From: Musa acuminata AAA Group
Taxonomy: Eukaryota; Streptophyta; Magnoliopsida; Zingiberales; Musaceae
Reading direction: 5' to 3'
Assembly: GCF_036884655.1 (NCBI RefSeq)
Contig: NC_088338.1
Location: forward strand, 1,608,001 to 1,672,000
Length of the DNA: 64,000 bases
Shown here one piece after another: positions 35,509 to 47,097 of this stretch. The translations under genes and the position numbers were made by a program. The notes below the pieces were generated by a model. That model made no database searches, had not been told where the DNA came from, and saw only the letters and a list, made by a program, of their open reading frames with translations. Every line of letters begins with the position of its first letter. Positions within the stretch are counted from its first letter, which is position 1.

Positions 35509-35967
35509 CTAAATAAATTGGCCACGAAATTTCATAGAAAAGATTCTTTGATGTAGTTTACTCTTTTTTCGAAGTTTAGACACACTGGAAAAGCCACAAG
35601 ACTGTGGTGCTTGTGTCAGCTTTCCAGTCCTTTCATTCCTTTGTTCTTTGGCTGAGATGGACAGAGATGCCTTCTGAGCACATTTCTTTGACATATATGC
35701 TGCAACCATCTCTTGTCTCTTTGCTTCACTGTCAGCTGGTGCACTAGAAAACAGGGTGTTCTTTAATGGGATGTGTGAAATCCAGGAGAACCATCCTTTT
35801 CTTGAGCACATCAACTCATCCTTACGTCACTGACGAATCTTGTGAGGTCCTGCAACCCTAACCCAATACTGAGCTTCAAACCAGCATGAAGGATCATTAA
35901 TGATCAATCGCCCACCATCCTCAGATCTCAACAAATATTCTCTCCATTGATACTCAACCTTTGCCAA
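35509..35967 (-). CDS. Unidentified gene fragments, possibly a 3' end or a pseudogene
   Basis: Two coding-looking stretches. 35967-35827 reads VEYQWREYLLRSEDGGRL, then NDPSCWFEAQYWVRVAG and ends KIRQ-stop. 35743-35509, after a TTTTCTAG acceptor, reads SAPADSEAKRQEMVAAYMSK, QRNERTGKLTQ, and ends FRGQFI. The first cannot be spliced to the second in frame by any site I found, because its frame ends in TGA just before a good GTAAGG donor. Either the gene ends at KIRQ, or a mutation has cut it off from its last exon. I recognise no family. Upstream coding exons were not found. Confidence 0.3.
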
Positions 35968-37250
35968 CTTATAAACAAAGTAAAAGAGATGGATTGATTA
36001 AGTGGTCTTGAGACAAGGATAGAATCTGAGCAGTGTCAACAACCTACATATTTCAGCCTCCAAAATGAGGAGGTTATTCATCCTCAGACAACACAATGAC
36101 AAAGTCAGAGTTTATACTGAGTCCTCAACTAATAAAGATCTATGTAAATGTAACAAGACAAGTATCCATTGTAGTCTTCAAGATGCAGATATCATTTACT
36201 AATCAAAGTTAAAGAAGAAAGAAGATACAAAATAATGAGCAGCAGATATCAAAATCGCAAATTTTATTTTGTTCCTCTAAATAGAGAGTTGATCAGGACC
36301 AAGGTTTGCAAAAGCTTTGGCATGTCTTGGGATACTTGGTGTGCAGGTGAATAAACCAACAAAAACAAGCCCAAAACGGCTCTAGGGTTGTAACATGCAA
36401 ACTATCCCAAACCAAGATGCTTATACCGCCGCAGATCCAACGACGACCGTAATGAATCGGAAAATTTCCGAATATATTCCCAAATGAATCAAAATCCAGA
36501 ATTATATGATCTATATCCCTCTAACAAGGCAAATAAATAGAAAAAATATCATCTTTTTGGCCGCAAAGATCCAATTTTTATCAAGTTACTCGTCAGAACC
36601 GATCTTCCCAGATTCAAAGAAATAGAAGCCCAATCTCCGATTTCACTGATTTCAAAGAAATCAGTTCTATTCAACCACGAGCGAAATGGACACGACCTAA
36701 TATACTTTTGATCAAGTTTCGAAATCCTCCCTCTCACCCTTTAACTTTTCCGATCAAAACGAACAAGATTTAAACTTCATCAAGCAAAGAAAGACAATAG
36801 TCACGATCGCCAAAGACCGGGACGAGAAGACCAGAAGAGGGACCAAAAGTTGCAGATTTACCCAAAAGAACCCACGCTTTTCGATCAAAAACCCGAGCGA
36901 GAGAGAGAGAGAGAGATAAAAAGGCTACCAAAGGGCACGCAGTCAATCGAGAGAGGGAATCGAGAAGCTTGATTTTCGCCAGGTATTCTCGAATTCACTT
37001 GATGCAAGTGAGGAAGCGAGCCAACGGGAGGGTCGACGGCGAGGGACCTGACCGGAATCCGGCGGTCAATCACCGAAGGGTTGGTTCCCGACCTGCACCA
37101 AGCGAACCCGAGAGTGTGGCGACGAGAACAGAGGATCGGGGGTGCAAGCAAAGGGGGAAGGGGGTCCTAACAACCCACTTTGATCGGGGCATTAATGCTC
37201 GCGGACTTCAAGAAGGTGACTGAGGTGAATTTAAGAAGGCCGGGCCGCGT
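35968..37250 (-). other. Probable leader and promoter of the unidentified minus-strand gene
   Basis: The strand reads as a typical plant 5' leader: a (CT)n tract (36897-36914 on the complement), T-rich leader sequence and a GC-rich start at about 36960-37250. Open frames here show no domain. Assignment to the fragments at 35.5-36.0 kb is an inference from position. Confidence 0.3.
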
Positions 37251-38731
37251 CGGTGACGAGTCCGCGGCGAAAGGGTAGAATCGTCCATTCGTCCATCGCC
37301 GACCCCTTCCGTGTCGGCAGCACGTGCACGTCTCTCAGTCACGTGATCATTCGCAGAATGATGTGCCCTTCTATGATGATACGTCTCAAACAATCCTTTT
37401 CCCTCTCTCTCTCTCTCTCTCTCTCCGTCCTTTTAAAGCGGGCCCACCTCACACAGCTACACCATTGGATGAAGGAGGAGGGAAGGAAAAGGAGAGGAAG
37501 AACATCTTTGAACTCATTGGGTGATTCAATTTCGATTCCACCATTCGTGAACTAAAACCAAAATCGATGATTTTGGTTCGATTCCAAATGGATTTTTAAA
37601 AATTAAAATTAAATATTAATAAGGTGTAAATCTTAATTAGGTCTCAAACTCCTAAACCACCGGCCAATTCAGAATTAGAAATCTTAATTAACTAACAATA
37701 TTAGTTTTACTAATAAAAATATAAAAATAAAGGATAAAAAGATAATTTTACTATTTTAATTGGTAGTGACAGATAATGATATCATTGGAGGTCGCTCCGT
37801 ATTTGTATCGGCATTGATGTAATTAGTTACCAAGCAACAAATAGATCGCTTGGTATCTCGCTAATGCAAATTTCAAGTGATTCTTTTGTCACTTGACAAA
37901 TGACTATATCAATGTCAATATAAATGCAGAGTGATAAAGGATTATTTGATAATTACATTAGCATCGATGTAGATGCAAAATGACCCTCACCTCTCATCAT
38001 CGTTCTCCTCATCCATAATAATCATCCATAGCTCCTGACGATGTTGTTGTTCGCCACTATCGATGTCATCTGTCATCACTAACTGAAATACTAAAATTAT
38101 CTTTTTATCATATATTTTTCATATTTTTATTGATAAAATCGATAATATTATTATAAATGGATCTAGATATTTTATTTTCGTAACTATACGAATATAAGTA
38201 TAACTTTTTAAAGTGTAAATATTAAAATACTAAAGATAATTAACTAAAAAGAAGTAGGATAATAAATAATTAGCCCCCGTGGAGTCTAACCAGACAATCT
38301 GACCATTATGTGAAGAATCTTGTTAGAGATTTCAATATTCATTAAAATAGAATTACTAACATGTTTGATGCACTTGTCACTTTAACAACATGTTCGATTG
38401 AGTCATTTTCTAAGCCAAGTATTTACACTCAAGAACCAAATAAACTGTTTGGTGAATTAGAAAATGGAATGATTAGGCTAAAATTTTGGTATATATATAA
38501 ACATATAATTAGAAAAGCACAAGAAATGTCATGAAACAAAAGATGACATTAGTATAGTTTTTTTTTTTTGGTGAAATTGATTTTAATTTAAGACAAATAA
38601 TTGTACACTTAAACTACCAACTTTAGGCTTTCAGATAACTTGGTAATTGTCAAAATTTGACAAAAACAACTACAATAATTTGCAATACCATCATCATATG
38701 AATTGAAAAATTGTTCCACCAATAAGTTATC
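37251..38731. other. Intergenic region
   Basis: Holds a (CT)n microsatellite at about 37402-37425 and then AT-rich DNA. No gene is seen. Confidence 0.5.
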
Positions 38732-39931
38732 TTGTGACGAGGTTAATAATTATGATAAGACTCGACTGACGTCTGATGACGCCTCACGCCTCGATCGACG
38801 CGACAGTACCTGATCAAACGGACCAAAACGTCGGTCGAGGCGCATTAACGTCTGCTCAGGCTCGGTTCTTCACGCCACGCCAACACCAATGTCATACGCT
38901 ACCAGCCTGCCCCCTACAAGCAGGCACATTAGGAAATAGTAAGCTTCCCTATAAATACCCTCGTATTCTGAACGGGAAGGCAGGGGGAGACACACCAAAA
39001 AGACTTCTTCATCTGAAATCCCCTTCACATCAACTAACTTGATTGTTGGAAGGGTTGGGTCGAGCCTCCCGACCCGACCTGGGACAAAGACGGGGGCGCC
39101 TCCCATCGTGTGCCCAAGCGAGGAGTCCCCTCCTAGAGGAAACGGTTGACCCGCTGCGATCGGACCACCGCGGTCGGCCACCTCAGCAGTTTCAAAGGTC
39201 GCTCCAAGAAGATCCCCAATCATTCGGACTCGAACCCAGTCGCGTCGGCCCCGAGGCAACGACTTAAGGTTATTTACACTAACATTTTGACGCTAGAGGA
39301 AGGGCCCGGAATGTCGGGTGATCACCCGAGCTGCTAAGATGAGCCCACGGCTGAGAGGTCGCACCCGACTGAAGCCTCGAGGGAACATCCCCCGCACGGA
39401 GACCATCGTGACGAACACCCCACCACGACCTCAGAACGATATTGGCGAATATTCAACGACCCGAGCTTGTTGCCGCCAGACGACGCCCCAACCGACTCGA
39501 CGCTCGTGTCATCCGAGGCCTTTCAGGATCTCGCCCGTCAAGTCCGAGCTCTGATGGGTGTGGTGCAAGTCATTATCCCGCTCGTTCCTTATCGGGCGCA
39601 CCCACCTGCGATCGAACCACTACGACAACGCAAGGCGCCTGTTCGGGCCCACATGACACTTTCGGAGCCTCCCACTTCGCCTCAGGTCCAACCGGCCCCA
39701 CTCAGGGATCCATTGATGGCAAACCCGAGTAGTCGCCCGAAACCCGAGGCACTCTCTTCGGACTCCCTACGGGCCCAATTACGCTTCGTCAACCAGCAAC
39801 TCGACGAGATACGAAAAGAGATTCACAGGTCCAAGGGAAAGCTCGGAGAGGACGCACACCAAGGGTCTCCCTTCACGCCCGAGATACGAGATCAGACAAT
39901 CCCCCCATATTAAAGTTGTTTACACTAACAT
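38732..39931 (+). mobile_element. Gypsy-type LTR retrotransposon, internally deleted
   Basis: A GC-rich island in AT-rich DNA. The LTR-like part (about 38732-39282) has CTATAAATACCC near 38950 and ends TTATTTACACTAACA. TTTTGACGCTAGAGGAAGGGCCC follows, like the TTGGCGCTAGA primer-site context of many plant gypsy elements. The frame of 39467-39913 encodes the start of a gag-like protein, with FQDLARQVRALMG, SLRAQLRFVNQQLDEIRKE and HQGSPFTPEIRDQ. It stops abruptly, and TTGTTTACACTAACA, a near copy of the LTR end, follows at about 39917-39931. The rest of gag, all of pol and most of the 3' LTR are missing. Confidence 0.7.
39467..39913 (+). pseudogene. Gypsy gag N-terminal fragment
   Basis: 148 codons rich in Pro, Arg and Gln with the block SSDSLRAQLRFVNQQLDEIR and KGKLGEDAHQGSPFTPEI. 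I recall similar blocks at the N-terminus of monocot gypsy gag proteins. The retrotransposon gag core and the zinc knuckle are absent. Confidence 0.65.
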
Positions 39932-40212
39932 CTAGTAGTCTTTTAAACCCAAATTTGCTAACATTTGGATGAAAACGCTTCTTAACTAGCCAAAATGACA
40001 ATGTCTTTTTAGCACCCTTCGAAGGATACAAGAATGTTGTGTTCATATGACAAAAAAAAGCGTGTGCTTCATAACATCTTTACAAAAAAGTTGGGCATCA
40101 CATTTTCTTTGTATGGTACAGAAAGAGATGCACAAATTGTGCATATCGTGGCCCACCAAAAGCATTTCCAGTTCGACACAAAATCCATCTCCAGCTTTCA
40201 ACTCGATCACTA

Positions 40213-43200
40213 TCAAAGTTTAGTTAATCGACGATGAGGCTGCTTGCAGGAGAATCCTCCTGATTTCTCAAATGTAGGATGCTCCATTAGTTCTTTTGCA
40301 GATGGCCGCTTTATAGGGTCAGGATCCATCATAGCCTGCACAAATTTCACAAGTATCAGATGCCGGCACAGCAGTCTGGTCGATTAAATGCTCTTCTTTT
40401 ATTACCATCATGTCATACATTTTTATTAGCACTAGAAATCCTGGAATTCAGTTGATAGTAACATTCCTAAGGAAGCTTTTTTTGAGTTAACAAAGGATTT
40501 CTAGCATGGCTGAGAAATTGCTAATAGCATCAAAATATAGTAAAGCATGAATGTTTACAGGTTCAAATTAGTTCACTTAAATTTCTAATCATTGTATAGA
40601 GTATAAGATATACTTCATTCCTACCTTCTTAGAAAACTAAGTTACTTGGAGAATCCAAGGGGTGAAGTTTCATTCATGAGTTCCAGAGATATTACATTAA
40701 GGGCAATAACAGGATGATCTTTTCAATTTCATAGCATGCGTCTTATCCACCAAGCAACAGGCTTTATTCAACTTGCATTCACTATTTGCACAAAAAAAAT
40801 TAAAAAGTGAAAAATTACTGCAAAGAAAGTTTTATCACAAGCATGGAGGATATACCTTGAGTAAATTTTGAAGCTGCACAGTGTACCCAGGTAGCAATGG
40901 AATTTTGCCCTCTCTGAGGTTTGAGAACTGAGGACCAGAATCAGGCAAACGGGAACCCTTCACAAGCTCATAGACAGATGCTCCCAAGGAGAAAATATCA
41001 ACCTTATCAAGATGCTCATACTTGTCGTTTAACATCTCTTGAGGCATGTAACGTACATCACCTTCTTCGATCGGTAAACTCTTGTCTGTAAGTGTTGCAC
41101 AACCAAAGTCTCCTAGCTTATAAACACCATCTTTCACATAAATATTTTCGGGCTTCACATCCAGGTGGGCTATTCCTCGTTCATGCATAAAGTGCAATGA
41201 TTTGGAAATCTGTAGAACATCCAAAACAATTAATTTAAACAGTTGAATGAATTAATTCACATAGTAGTAACATCATTACAGGAATAAGCAGATGCAGTTT
41301 TTCTAAATGGCATTTCTTAAAAAGCATGAGTAAGATGGACCAATTTTAAAATAGAATACATGAAAAGTTAAAGAAAAAAAATTATAATTGGCTTTTGCTC
41401 ATATCCTGTGAGATTAGTGTAACAACAGGGACAGTATGTACACAGAAGCCACCAGAAACTCTGCTCATGAATCAATATGTTTTAAGATATGGCTGGTAGT
41501 TCCTTGGATTATCTTATGAGTAGGTTACATATTATCTATTTATTAAGAATGCATGTTTCATTAAACCAAGCTATCTTATCTCTTGATTATTGTGTTTAAT
41601 ACAAAAGGCATCATGCAAATGTTTCATTTAAGTAACTTGTTTCCAGCTAGGGAAGGTTTAGTACATATTATAAGTGAATCAAGATAGATGATCTTCATTG
41701 ATGATAATCAAATATGGCCACACAGATTGGTAGCATATACACATATTACTAGCCTTTTGGCAAAACATATTCGTTCTTGCAACTTCTTTCCATGACCATC
41801 ATGAATATAACTGCCCAAAAAGAAAGCTCCAAACCTCTTGGAGTCACTACCAATAGTGATATACTAAACGTACATACTTCAAACTTCTAGTAATGCAAAC
41901 ATCTGCTTTGAACACAATTGTTGAAAATTCTCCATTATATTCTCTAAATCATGTCACTTCAGTTGCTCTCTCAGTAAAATTTTTGTTGCATTAAGGAAAC
42001 CTCTTACATTATACTCTATGTTTTTATTTAATCTAAGATAATACCATATCTTTATCAGTTGCCATCAGTCAAATTTCAGAGTTTGCACTTGTGCTGCAAA
42101 CTTATGCAAGTTAATACCTTATCTTTACAAGTTTCCACATTTGCACTTATGCCGCAAAATCAATCTGCTGGCAACAAATGAAATATCATGCAGAGCAAAA
42201 AAGTTTCAAGCAAAAAGATTTAGAACCTGATATATAATTTTGAAGGCTTCTCCACCCTTTAAAGTCTGACCTTTACTTATGGAAAGGCTTCGATCACAAA
42301 GTTCCATCTGAATATAGAGTTGCTCGTTTTCAAACCAAGATGTGTAATATCCAACTATATTTTCATGTGATCCTAAAAAAAAGAAACAATTAAGATAGAC
42401 AATTATGCAAACAAGAAAAGAGAAGGTAGCTGATGTATGAAAAAGGAGAATACCTAAGGCTGCAAGAGTTTGAACTTCCATCAAGGCATACCTTCTGTAA
42501 AATTTGAGAGAGATGCAATATTAGACAACTTTTATCTAATTGAATGACTGAAATTTCATCCAAATTACCTTTCAATGTCATGACGCAATTGTCTGATGAT
42601 TTGTTTCACTGCATACAAACAACCATCTAGTCTTTTCAGAACTTTGAACACACGGCTAAAATTTCCGCATCCAATTTGCTAGAGAAGGATACAAGTTACA
42701 TCAGCTATAAGTTGTAAGCAATATAAAAAAGCTTGAAAGTCCCAAATATTACAAAAGGGTTTATTTATATGCTTTCAGCCCGGACCTCAATTTCATGGAA
42801 ATCAGTGTGATATCGTGAAAGGCCAACTCCACCAATGGAAGGAAAGACTGCAGATATTAGCACCATGAATCATCAGTATAGTACATTAACAGGCACGTAT
42901 ATATATACATATGCATATATGTATGTATATGTATGTATGTACATATATACATATACATATACATATACAAACATACATACATATATATATATACACACAT
43001 TTATTGGCAAACAAACCAACATAGATTTATTGACATAAAGTTGTCCAAAATTTACTAAGGCCTGGAGCTAAGTAGATAATCATTCAAAATCATGATTTTG
43101 AGCATGTATACAAACTTAACTGATGGCATTGAAACAAATAGGACAATTCAATAGATCAATGATATGGAATGGCTTTCCTTAACTAGGACCATGCTTTAGC

Positions 43201-45123
43201 CTGGAGAATAGCAATTGAGGTTTTAATGTTTAAATATCACAAGGGAGAATGAAGCAGATTTACAAGAAAATAGTATCAAGAATAAAATTAAACAGTTTGG
43301 TGCTCATTTAGTCAATGTAATACAAACCTACATGTGCAGAAAATGCCAAATGGTATCTTCAATTTTTGTATGTAAGCCTTTAACTATGTTATCCAACTAT
43401 TATCGGATGCAATTAGGCTCAAGAATATAATGAAAAAGGAGAAGATAGTTTAAATTTGGATGCAAATTATTGAGCAAAGGAATATAGAACAGCTTGGAAT
43501 GAATATTCTGTCATCAAGAACATCAAAAACATAAAAGTTCAAATAATCAAGAAGAACTTTGACCTGTGGATTTAAATCTTCTGTCATCAAAGATACCTTG
43601 AACCTCTGATGCAACTGTTTTTATATATGGATTCCTAAAGCAGAGAGGAGGTGTAATTCGACAACGCAATGCAACTGCAGACTTAGAAACATAATTTCTT
43701 CTCTTTTGCGGCCCAATTTGAACTGACTTGCCTTCCACAATTTGATCAGAGTCACAATCATCCAACTGAACCTCCGCAACCTGTTGATGGCATGGAAAGA
43801 TGGTGGAGAGGTATTTACTTGGAGAGCACCCTGCAAGAGAGAACAAGGTAGAATGCTGCTGATATTAGTTCTATATATTGAAAACAGAATGAAAATTGAC
43901 AACTGACATATTAGAGCGCTTTCTGGTCCTAGAACCATTGAGAAATCCATTCAAGGTAGTAATTTATTTAAACAAACTTAACTTATAAATGATTACCCTC
44001 ACTATCTTGGACTATTGCTTATGGGAATGTGCTTTTGGCACTTCTAACACTCTATTGCCTTTTAGCTCGTCTCCTTTCTGTTTAAATATCACAAATAGAA
44101 AATGATGGAATCCCCCACTCTGGCATTTAGACAATAGAAAAAAGACAAACAAAGAGCACTGATAATCTTTTGTCTATTGTATAAAAAGAACTTCTGTGAC
44201 AAATTTCAGTTCCCCTTAGGACATACTGCACTTAAGGACGTTTAACACCTATATTTTTTTTTTACATTCAAAAATATTAATTGGGTCAAAATAAATCAAT
44301 AAAGAAAATATCTATTCAATAATGGTAAACCAGTAATCAAACAAAAATCTAAACACAGCCAAAATTAAACTCTGGGAGAAAGGATTAATTGGGCCAGATC
44401 ATAGAGGAGTGAACTTCAACAGTAGAGAATGAGATACCAACTAAACAATCAAGTCTTTACTACATCAAACGCAATATTAGCATTCTTAGTCTAGAAACCA
44501 AGGGTTAGAAAGAAAGCCCATGGGATGAACTAAGCATACCACTTTTGTGCCTCTTGTTCCTGCCATTTGTTGTCTTCTCCGGCGAGTTTGGACAAGGAAT
44601 GTTCTCCTAAAAAGGTCCAAATCAGCAAAATGCAGGCTAAAGACTAACAACCACCGAAATCAAAGAATAAAAATAGCCATGGCTTTTACCTTATCGACCT
44701 CGAACCCATTATCAATCTGTTGGCAATCCGGTGTGATATAATCTGGAGTACTAGAAACCCAAAAGAGAAAAAGCCACGACGTTTAACAAGACCAGAACTC
44801 CCAATCAGAAGCAACAAAGGTGGAGTCACCTACCAGAAGAAATCTTGGCTGAGGATGCAGTCCTTATCTTCCCCTCCCTCCTCGGCACCGACGGGAGGTG
44901 CGTCGTCGCCATCCCCCTCCCCCTCCAGAAGTTTCTCGAAGGGGAAAGGTGAGCCGGTGGAGGCGGAAGAGAATCCCTGAAAGGGAGGAAAGGTCACGTG
45001 CCCGAGCTGGAAGCTGAGATCACCAGCGGGAAAATCACCCTCCATTTCCGTCGCCACGGCCGCCGTCGCCCCCCTACTCCTTATCCCTCTCCCTCTCCCC
45101 TTAGGGGTTCTCGATCTCCTCAT
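40213..45123 (-). CDS. WEE1: WEE1-like protein kinase (cell-cycle checkpoint)
   Basis: WEE1 phosphorylates the inhibitory Tyr of cyclin-dependent kinases and in plants acts mainly in the DNA-replication checkpoint. Ten exons: 45123-44834, 44750-44690, 44606-44540, 43830-43564, 42847-42786, 42678-42569, 42494-42454, 42372-42227, 41209-40856 and 40335-40213, total 1,521 nt (506 aa; the Arabidopsis protein is about 500). All phases agree. The regulatory N-terminus has SQDFFCTPDYITPD and ENIPCPNSPEK. The kinase domain starts near residue 245: GLSRYHTDFHEIEQ, IGCGNFSRVFKVLKR, catalytic Lys in YAVK (about 274), LGSHENIVGYYTSWFENEQL, HLDVKPENIYV (Asp about 365), KLGDFGCATL and EEGDVRYMPQEML. Catalytic residues are intact. 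Confidence 0.96.
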
Positions 45124-45555
45124 CTTCCCACTGCCCTCCGCCCCCTTTTAGTACATCGATTCCACTAATAACAAAAGAATGTAAAAAAGAAATGATTTAA
45201 ATCGAATGCTTGTCGACCCTCTGAAAAAGGAATTGGCGGGAGAAAAAAGATAATTTGTCGTTCTCGTACCCAACGAGTTTACCTCCTGCCTGTGACGTGT
45301 CACCCACCTGAGACCCCACTTATCTTCTATTCACAGGTCGGTATGAAAGCGGGTAGGTGAGGTCTGAAGGACAGGGAACATTGAACTCTTCCTACCCGTT
45401 TGCTGGAATAGAAAAAGGAAATTTACTGTTGATTAAAATTGAACCGGACCGGGTTGTCGTTGATACTGATCCGGTCTGCCTAGGGCCGGTTCGTCGTCCT
45501 CAGCGAAGTAACCCTCGGTGGCTTTGGCTTCTTACAGTTCTGCTGAGGTGTAATA
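45124..45555. promoter_or_regulatory. Divergent promoter between WEE1 and a PPR gene
   Basis: Only 432 bases separate the two start codons. It contains TTGGCGGGAGAAA at about 45233-45245, which resembles an E2F site (GGCGGGAAA) with one mismatch. No clear TATA box is seen for either gene. Confidence 0.6.
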
Positions 45556-47097
45556 GTGCAGAGAGGAAAGAGGAAGCGAAGGGGAGTCATGTCGAAGCGG
45601 CCGGCGACAGATGAGATCCCCCGTCCTGACTCCGGCAAGCGGCACTATGGAGACACCCCCGCTTCCGTCGTCGGGGACCAAAACCGTGGGTCTCCGCCCC
45701 CGCCGCGGTCGTCCTTTCCGTCCTACCTCGACGCCGGCCCCGAGTTATCCCCCAAGGCCCGGCTTCTGTGCGAGATTCTCGCCTCCAACCCGCCCACGGA
45801 GGTGGAGCGAGCCCTCGACGCTGTCGGCGTCCGTGTCTCCACCGAGGACGTGGAGGCCGTGCTTAAGTTCTCCTACTCCCAACCGGGCGCCGCTGTGGCT
45901 TTCTTCCGGTGGGCGGGATCCCGCCACCTCGCCGATCGCCACTCCCCCTACGCGTGGAACCTCGTGGTCGACCTTCTAGGGAAGAACCTACACTTCGAGG
46001 CCATGTGGAACGCCGTCCGCTCGATGCGCTCCGAAGGCCTTCTCTCCCTCGCCACCTTCGCCTCCATCTTCTCCTCCTTCTGCGCCACCGGCCGCCCCGA
46101 TGACGCCCTCGCCGCGTTCGACACCATGAACCTCCACGGTGTCCCCCGAGATACCGCCGCCCTGAACTCTCTTCTCTCTGCTGTCTGTCGCGAGGGCCGC
46201 GTCGCCACCGCGCGCCTCTTCTGCGACGGCGCCCGCTCGTCCGTAGCTCCTGACGCTGACTCTTTTGCCATCCTTCTTGAGGGCTGTGAGAACGATGTTG
46301 ACCACCGGTCTGCCCGTGAGGTGTTCGACGATATGATCGCTACTGTCGGCTGGGACCCGGCCAACGTCCAGGCCTATGACTCCTTCCTCACCATCCTCGT
46401 CCGGTCGGGCTCCTATGGCTTTGCTGAGGCCCTTAGGTTCTTTGAGAAGATGAAGCAAAAGAGGTGCTTTCCAGGAATGAAGTTCTTTCGGGATGCCATC
46501 GAGGTGCTCGTTAAGAAGAAGGATGCCCACGAGGCAATGAACATCTGGGAGGAGCTCATGGGACGCAATGGGTGTTTCGCGGACACACCCATGTACAATT
46601 CAATGATAGCCTTGCAGTGTGATCTCAATCAGATCGATGTGGCCCTTCGGTTCTTTGACGAGATGATCATCTATGGAGCATTTCCTGACTCACAGACGTA
46701 CAATGTCTTGATTCAGTTCTTGCTTAAGGGAAAGAAACTAAGGGAGGCTGCTTCTCTATTCAATGAGATGGTTAAGAACGAGTGCTGTCCAACAGCAGCT
46801 AACTGTGCTTCCTTGATGAAGACTTTGATGGATTCAGCAGATTTTGACATGGCCTTAAAGGTATGGAAGTGTATGACTGATAATGGCTTGCCTCCATTGG
46901 AGGAGGCCGGAAACATGTTGGTTTTGGCATTACGTGATGTGGACATGCTTCCTGAAGCTTGTAAATATGCAGAGGATATGATAGACAGAGGCATTAAGTT
47001 GAATTCATCTACTCTGTCTAAGCTGAGGCAGAGCTTACTAAAAATTGGTAAGGGTAGCATCCATGATCATCTCCTCAGAAAATGGAAATCTCGTTAG
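45556..47097 (+). CDS. P-class pentatricopeptide repeat protein
   Basis: Intronless, 513 aa. PPR proteins bind organellar RNA; P-class members stabilise, process or help translate transcripts in mitochondria or plastids. After a basic, Pro-rich N-terminus comes a conserved pre-repeat block (LSPKARLLCEILASNPPTEV, VSTEDVEAVLKFSYSQPG, HSPYAWNLVVDLLGKN). About nine or ten 35-residue repeats then run to the end, such as NVQAYDSFLTILVRSG, TPMYNSMIALQCDLNQID and SQTYNVLIQFLLKGKKL. There is no E, DYW or SMR domain. A second in-frame Met at codon 12 (MSKRPATDE) is an alternative start. The 5' half is much richer in GC than the 3' half, a pattern common in monocots. Confidence 0.93.
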   Translation: MQRGKRKRRGVMSKRPATDEIPRPDSGKRHYGDTPASVVGDQNRGSPPPPRSSFPSYLDAGPELSPKARLLCEILASNPPTEVERALDAVGVRVSTEDVEAVLKFSYSQPGAAVAFFRWAGSRHLADRHSPYAWNLVVDLLGKNLHFEAMWNAVRSMRSEGLLSLATFASIFSSFCATGRPDDALAAFDTMNLHGVPRDTAALNSLLSAVCREGRVATARLFCDGARSSVAPDADSFAILLEGCENDVDHRSAREVFDDMIATVGWDPANVQAYDSFLTILVRSGSYGFAEALRFFEKMKQKRCFPGMKFFRDAIEVLVKKKDAHEAMNIWEELMGRNGCFADTPMYNSMIALQCDLNQIDVALRFFDEMIIYGAFPDSQTYNVLIQFLLKGKKLREAASLFNEMVKNECCPTAANCASLMKTLMDSADFDMALKVWKCMTDNGLPPLEEAGNMLVLALRDVDMLPEACKYAEDMIDRGIKLNSSTLSKLRQSLLKIGKGSIHDHLLRKWKSR

